Shown here in pieces: positions 58,722-64,000 of a stretch of DNA of 64,000 nucleotides. Source of the DNA: Pseudofabraea citricarpa. Taxonomy: Eukaryota; Ascomycota; Leotiomycetes; Helotiales; Dermateaceae. The stretch covers positions 62,001 through 126,000 of the forward strand of contig JAPWGK010000014.1 in assembly GCA_029641185.1 (NCBI GenBank). The letters run 5' to 3'. Position numbers and translations under genes: made by a program. The notes beneath the pieces are model-generated. The model did not search any database, was not told the DNA's origin, and worked only from the letters and a program-made list of their open reading frames with translations. How positions within the stretch are numbered: position 1 is the stretch's first letter; each line of letters opens with the position of its first letter.

Positions 58722-61700
58722 ATGAACCTCACCTTTTTTGTTCCATCGTTCCTTGCATTGATTGCGAGCAAGGCATCGTGTGGTATCTTTGCCAACTTTC
58801 GAGATTACCTGCCTTATTGCGATTCCTTTGAAGCCTATCATCATATTTTTATTTCCGCAGATAACAATCCGGTTGGCCAGTCTTTTGATTCCAACACTTG
58901 GACCCTAACGACATATGATTTCAACCCAAATCACTACCAAACTGCACCATATGTCGCAAATGGCTATTTCGGACAGGCGCTTCCATCGGAAGGTGTGGGG
59001 TATTGGATCGAAAGGAATTTTTCTGCGTCCAAAGGGAGTTGGGAGTTGAATGGTAAGTGCAACATAACAACTTGCAGTAACCAAAATTGATGAATTTCTA
59101 GGCTGGCCATTGGACCAGCCTCGTGCAACTTTCGGAACGATAACGGGATTTTGGAATCTACAAGAAAAAGTCACATATCCCAGTCTCCCAGAAAACATCA
59201 AGAGAGGTGGGGAATCAGTGATCAGCGGTATTCCTGATTGGACGGGACTTGTCATCACGACCAAAGATGGCCGCAGCTACATGCCTGGTGTTAACCACTC
59301 GTCAGTCAAAAAGTATAGCCAGAGTATGTCACTTCAAGATGGCATTGTGCATACCAATGTTACATGGAAGCCCGACGATAATCAAGATGCACTATTCCAG
59401 CTCAATTTCACTGTTCTCGCTCATCGGACACGCATAAATTTGGGAATTGTACGACTCGACATCACCGTCAATCAAGACACAGAGTTTACAGTAACTGACG
59501 TGTTGGATGGTGCCGGAGCAACAAGAGCGTATTTTGGAGACAAGGCATACAATGACGATTTGATCTGGACAAGCGTGAAACCTTGGGGAGTGGAAAATGT
59601 GACAGCTTATGTTGCTTCAACTGTCAAATTTGAAGGCCTTCGTGGGGTTGAGCTTGAGAAAGCAAGGAAAAGCCGAAGACAAACTTATGATACTGAAGTG
59701 ATCTCTTCAAATATTAGTACGATTGCGCAAAGCTGGGACGTTTCCTGTGGCAAGTCAAGAAAAATTACCATCTACAAGTTTGCTGGCATAGCCTCAAGCG
59801 ATGCCTTCCAGAATCCACAAGGCGTTGCTTGGAAAGCAGCTTTAGATGCTCGCGAGGAATTGTGGTCTGCTATATTAAAAGAACACCAGAATGCTTGGGA
59901 TGAGACTTGGAAAGAAGCTGATATCAAAGTGCCTGGGAACGAAGAACTACAGATCACGGCGAGAGGTTCACTATTTCACTTGCTCGCTAATGCACGCCCT
60001 GGAACTGATCGACCTGGACTTGGCGATAACTCGATAATGGTTGGTGGTTTGACTAGCGATTCATACGCTGGTCTAGTGTTCTGGGACTCTGATGTGTGGA
60101 TGTACCCTACATTGCTTTGCCTATTCCCAGAGTATGCAATGTCTATCAACAATTACCGGACTCGACTGCTTCCTCAAGCCATTGAAAATGCACAATCATA
60201 TAATTACTCCGGGTCTTTATTTCCATGGACAAGTGCTCGATATGGCAACTGCACGGCTACAGGATTATGCAAAGACTATCAATACCATCTTGACCATGAC
60301 GTCGCACAATCACATTGGAATTACTTCCTTCACACGAAGGATCATTCGTGGTTGAAAGAGAAGGGATGGCCGATCATCAAAAATGTAGCAGACATGTTTG
60401 CAAACTACGTTGTCAAAAATGAAACGACAGGGAAGTTTGAGACGAAATTACTTGGAGAACCGGTAAGCAAAGTGGTTGGTTTTGCCAGATATCTGCTGAC
60501 TTCTGAAGGATGAATTTGCGTACAACATTGACAATGGCGCATACACGAATGCAGGTATCAAGATGCTTCTTGGAGAATGGGCTCCAAGCGCGGCTAAAGA
60601 ACTTGGACTATCGATCCCTAGCAATTGGTCGGTAATTTCTGACAATATGAAAATTCCATACGATGAGGACGAAGACATCATTATTGAATATGATGGCATG
60701 GATGGCAATGTGCATATCAAACAAGCGAGCGTTACCCTGATCAACTATCCATTGGGATGGAACTTTAATGAACGACAGGCACAAAATGACATGGCCTTCT
60801 ACTCCGCCGCAAACTCACCAGATGGCCCAGCGATGACATGGTCTATGTTTGCAATCAGCGAAGCTCAATTACAGGAACAAGGTTGCGCTGCATATACGTA
60901 TTTGCTACGAGGATCCGAGCCATACACAAGAGCTCCATTCTACCAATTTAGTGAGCAAGTCTCTGATAATTGGCATGAGAACGGTGGGACACATTCAGCA
61001 TTCCCATTTCTAACTGGATATGGTGGATACTTGCAAGTTTACATATATGGCTTCGGTGGGTTCAGGCCAAAGCTGGATGCTATGTTCCTGGACCCGGTCA
61101 TGGTACCCCAATTACCCCAAGGAATCAAAATTGAGGGTCTGAAATACCAAGGTGGAGTCTTTGATATTGAAATTGGGCCTGAAAATACAGTCATTGAACG
61201 GCCAGCATCAAAGAACAAAGATATAACTCCGGTAACTGTGAGAATAGGTGGCAAGTCATCAGCGCCAGGCGATTATCCACTTTCGGTGGGCAATTCGCTA
61301 ATTATTCCTACCCGCCGGCCGGATCTCAACGGTACAGTCATTACTGGAAACCTCGCACAGTGCCAATATGTAACATCTAATGAGTCATTTGTTCCTGGCA
61401 ACTCGCCTCTTGCGGCGGTTGACGGATCAAATGCAACGATTTGGCAGCCATCAACACCGTTGCCAGCTTCGCTTATCATAGACCTCGGCGAGCTGAAATC
61501 GATCACTGGGATTTCGGTCAATTGGGGGGCGATACCTGCTCGTAAAATGAGCATATTTGTCGAATCAAATAGTCGCGATGGTACTGGCAAGACGTCTTAT
61601 GAGATCTTCAGTACTAGCACGATTGAGATTTCTCAAAAATATATCCCGGAGGAAGCAACTCGGATCAAGATACGAGCTGGCAATGAAACCCAAGTTGTAT

Positions 61701-61804
61701 TTTCTCAGAAGTATGAGGCTAGAATTATAAGAGTGATGATTGACGGGACTCAAGGGAGCAACGAAAAGGTTGGCGCAACAGTGGCAGAAGTCGGGGTGAT
61801 CTGA
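58722..61804 (+). CDS. Acid trehalase, glycoside hydrolase family 65 (Ath1-like)
   Basis: CDS is join(58722..59052,59102..60462,60509..61804), 995 residues. A signal peptide is at residues 1-20 (LTFFVPSFLALIASKASC). The N-terminal beta domain (about 40-300) has NPNHYQTAPYVANGYFGQ and a central (alpha/alpha)6 barrel follows. The barrel carries GGLTSDSYAGLVFWDSDVWM, substrate-binding DYQYHLDHDVAQ and the catalytic acid Glu in DEFAYNIDNGAYTN (about E566), placed exactly at the start of exon 3. The C-terminal ~150 residues form a jelly-roll (SLIIDLGELKSITGISVNWG) like the discoidin-type end of fungal acid trehalases. It hydrolyses trehalose to two glucoses outside the cell, in the wall or vacuole. 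It is normally a nutrition gene, so its place inside an apparent metabolite cluster is odd. Confidence 0.93.
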
Positions 61805-61847
61805 GGGCTCATCGATGAAAATTTGTAATATTATGAAGTTTAGAATT

Positions 61848-62869
61848 TCATAGACCTTCTACCAAATCTCTTATGAGCTGAGCAATTTTCTTCATTTCTT
61901 TCCGACCTCTTGGAAAATCGTGACCATAGACATGTTCGTACTCCAACTTTCTATCGGGGACACACATTTCCATCAAGTGTATTCCATGATGGATGTCATC
62001 AACTAATGGACTTGTAATATGCAGTGTCGGAATGTCAATGAGATATTCGCCTCCGAGCTGATTCCATCTCGTTAGTCCAAACTCTCCGTCAGTCATGAAT
62101 GGTGTCCCATCAGCTAGTCTAGCTGCTGTGAACGAATGCAACAACTTCAGCATGTAATTTTCGTCCGGTTGGTCTTGATCATCCACGCCATCTTTGGCTC
62201 TCAGGGCCGAAGGACGAAGAAACATGCTTTCTGCTTCAGCCACGAGTTCTGTCGTATCTATAGGGTCGCCGTCTTGTTGAACCTCCACGTCAGAAACATG
62301 GAACGCGCGGAGGGGGCTGGCTCCGTTGATGAAGACTGCAAATCTGAATGGTCTTTCCTCTGGCGATTTCAGCGGATTCTCGATCACATCGCGAATTATG
62401 AGCTGAGCAGCAAGTGCAGCACCGCCAGAATAGCCTAAAACCCCATCAAATGGCCCTTCCTCTTCTATAATCTGCCGTAGTTCCTCTTCGGTTTGCAATA
62501 TCGAGGCTGGGCTCAAAGGATTGTAGTACGCATAAAGAGGTAGTGTGGAGAAACTCGTTGTGTAAAGTGACCAGTTTCCTATTTTTAAGTAAGTCGCTAC
62601 CTTTAATGGAAAGATAAAAGGGTCTTTATATTACCCTCCGTGTGAAGTATAGTGCCTTGCACAAATTCGAAATCGAAATCATCTAGGTCAGCGCGAATTG
62701 CAGCTTTTGACGTCAATGGCAGTTCGAGTTATTATATATCTGTGAGATTCACCTGTCTGCAATTGAAAAATCTAATACCGGTGCCATGTGTTAGTATCTT
62801 GTCAGCTCATTTGGGTGGAAAATTCACCTCATTATTAGATCCACGACCATGTAAGCAGAGTACCCTCAT
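61848..62869 (-). CDS. FSH-type serine hydrolase (PF03959)
   Basis: CDS is complement(join(61848..62578,62635..62703,62753..62771,62828..62869)), 286 residues, with a 19-base second exon. The opening MRVLCLHGRGSNNEIFQLQT is the family start with the oxyanion-hole HG. The nucleophile Ser is in LGYSGGAALA (about S93), the acid Asp is probably in SPLVDDIHHG, and His is in VYGHDFPRG. This is an alpha/beta hydrolase without a signal peptide, related to yeast Fsh1 and to LovG and similar esterases that release or trim polyketides and terpenoid esters in fungal clusters. An ester or thioester hydrolysis role in this cluster is inference. It is tail-to-tail with the trehalase (43 bases) and divergent from the P450 (362 bases). 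Confidence 0.9.
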
Positions 62870-63231
62870 ACTTGGAACTGTATCTCACTCTACAACAACT
62901 TCTCAAATATTTGATCGTGAGCGACAACAGCCTCCCCAAATCTTACCCCTCCAACTTTCTTTTAGTTCGCTACCAGGGTTGATGGGTGCCCCACTTCCTT
63001 GCATCTGTCAGATTCCTACCCTCGACACCCTCGACGTCCCGAGGGTCATGCTACACAATTTCGGTAGTCGCTTACATCCAGTAAGTTTGCTCGACGGCTT
63101 AACAACGGGTTGGACTTCACCGACAGCAGGGCAACCATGCGGTTGATATGTAACGTGATCACGTACGACTGAATCTCTCGTGACAACTGCATGCTGTTTA
63201 GAGTGGTCGATGCTGCAACGTCGATACGTTG
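62870..63231. promoter_or_regulatory. Divergent promoter between FSH hydrolase and cytochrome P450
   Basis: 362 bases between two start codons on opposite strands, the second such pair in the cluster. It contains CCCTCGACACCCTCGACGTCCCGAGGGTC-type direct and inverted CTCGA/CGAG elements at about 63018-63048, including ACGTC. Candidate site for a cluster regulator (inference). A small frame on the plus strand across this region has no coding support. Confidence 0.5.
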
Positions 63232-64000
63232 ATGCAAAGCAAAATGAAATCCTCAGTCGATTCTACCAGTGTTGGGAATACGATCGGGCTTGACTCGAGT
63301 CGACAGAATATCATTGCAGTCATCGTCACCTCGCTTTTGTTGATTTTCTTCTCGGCATGGCTGAATTCATATACACAATCAAGGCCTGGGCCACGGGGAA
63401 CAGGACGAGAACCACCTGTAGCACCGTACAGTTTGCCATATCTTCAACATCTCATTCCGTTTTTAAGAGACCCTAATACTCTTCTCAAAACTCTGAGGTA
63501 TGCTTTTTCATCTTAAGCTGGATTTATACTAACAGAAAGACAGAAAGAAGTATCCCGACACGCCTTTCTCCTTGACCATGATGAATACCAAGTTCCATAT
63601 TTTCAGTTCGTTGGAGACTGCCTCTTTGATTTTTGGCAAGTCTAGAGTGTTCATATTTGGACCAGTCGTGGCTAGCATGATGGAGAATGGTCTTGATCTG
63701 CCAATGGAGGATCGTCCCAAGATCAACATCCCGATATCTGACAAAAGAACCACCAGCACATCTTCGATCGAGGAACAGGAATCAAGTGAATTCACAGAAG
63801 CAAATCACAGCATCTTCACCAAGTATCTATCTGGAAAATGGCTAGATGCGATCATGGAAGTCTACTGCGGTAAATTCAATCTCATTTTAGACAGAACTTT
63901 GGGCAAAGAGTTCGATGATGGTCAGTGGAAGACAATCAATCTTCACCAGACTATTCGTAAGATGGTATTCGATACCTCTACAATTACATTCTTTGGCACA
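63232..64000 (+). CDS. Cytochrome P450, N-terminal part (3' truncated by window edge)
   Basis: Exons are 63232..63497 and 63544..>64000; the GTATGC...GACAG intron joins LLKTLR to KKYPDTPFSL. The N-terminus has a membrane anchor (about 25-43, IAVIVTSLLLIFFSAWL), then a Pro-rich hinge (RPGPRG, REPPVAPYSLPYL) and the A-helix/beta-1 region (LKTLRKKYPDTPF, NTKFHIFSSLE, VFIFGPVVASMMEN), all typical of microsomal fungal P450s. The heme-binding Cys loop lies beyond the window. The hinge PPVAPYSLPYLQHL pattern resembles CYP7/8-like fungal P450s acting on sterol or terpenoid substrates (inference). Probably the oxidative tailoring enzyme of the cluster. Confidence 0.88.

Overview
This window is nuclear DNA of a filamentous ascomycete (Pezizomycotina). 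Almost every recognisable gene is split by 45-60 base introns with fungal splice signals (GTAAGT/GTATGT donors, CTAAC-like branch points). The gene content is also typical: AflR-like and C6 regulators, GH5 cellulase, hybrid histidine kinase, FSH hydrolase, fungal P450. A leotiomycete is my best guess, but that is inference only. I found no rRNA, convincing tRNA, CRISPR array or intact transposon. Exon boundaries were read by eye, and where I give a joined CDS the frames close arithmetically.

Layout. 0-7.6 kb: 3' end of an MFS transporter, an Ecm33-like surface protein, a GH5 endoglucanase and a secreted alkaline phosphatase, the last three all on the minus strand. 7.6-12.5 kb: a long empty upstream region, then a hybrid histidine kinase. 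12.5-17 kb: sparse, with doubtful small membrane proteins. 17.5-23 kb: a graveyard containing a broken polyketide-type O-methyltransferase, an AflR-like regulator with an in-frame stop, and what looks like the ghost of another C6 regulator. 23.6-26.2 kb: a tandem duplication carrying two small membrane-protein genes of unknown function. 27-29.3 kb: an AIF/AMID-type flavoprotein and a small secreted protein. 32.4-34.8 kb: two paralogous small basic-tailed proteins. 37-44.3 kb: a GT90-type glycosyltransferase and cytosolic leucyl-tRNA synthetase, the clearest housekeeping gene. 46-52 kb: a secreted alanine-rich protein with dibasic sites, a lineage-specific protein with a hexapeptide repeat, and an F-box-like protein.

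54-64 kb looks like a secondary-metabolite gene cluster that runs off the right edge. It holds a Tri3-like acyltransferase, a PhyH-type Fe(II)/2-oxoglutarate dioxygenase, a 393-residue multi-pass membrane protein, an acid trehalase (GH65), an FSH serine hydrolase and a cytochrome P450. Two short divergent promoters (58393-58721 and 62870-63231) could co-regulate it. No backbone synthase is visible, so either it lies outside the window or the membrane protein does that job. This locus and the decayed 17-23 kb locus are the most interesting parts of the window.
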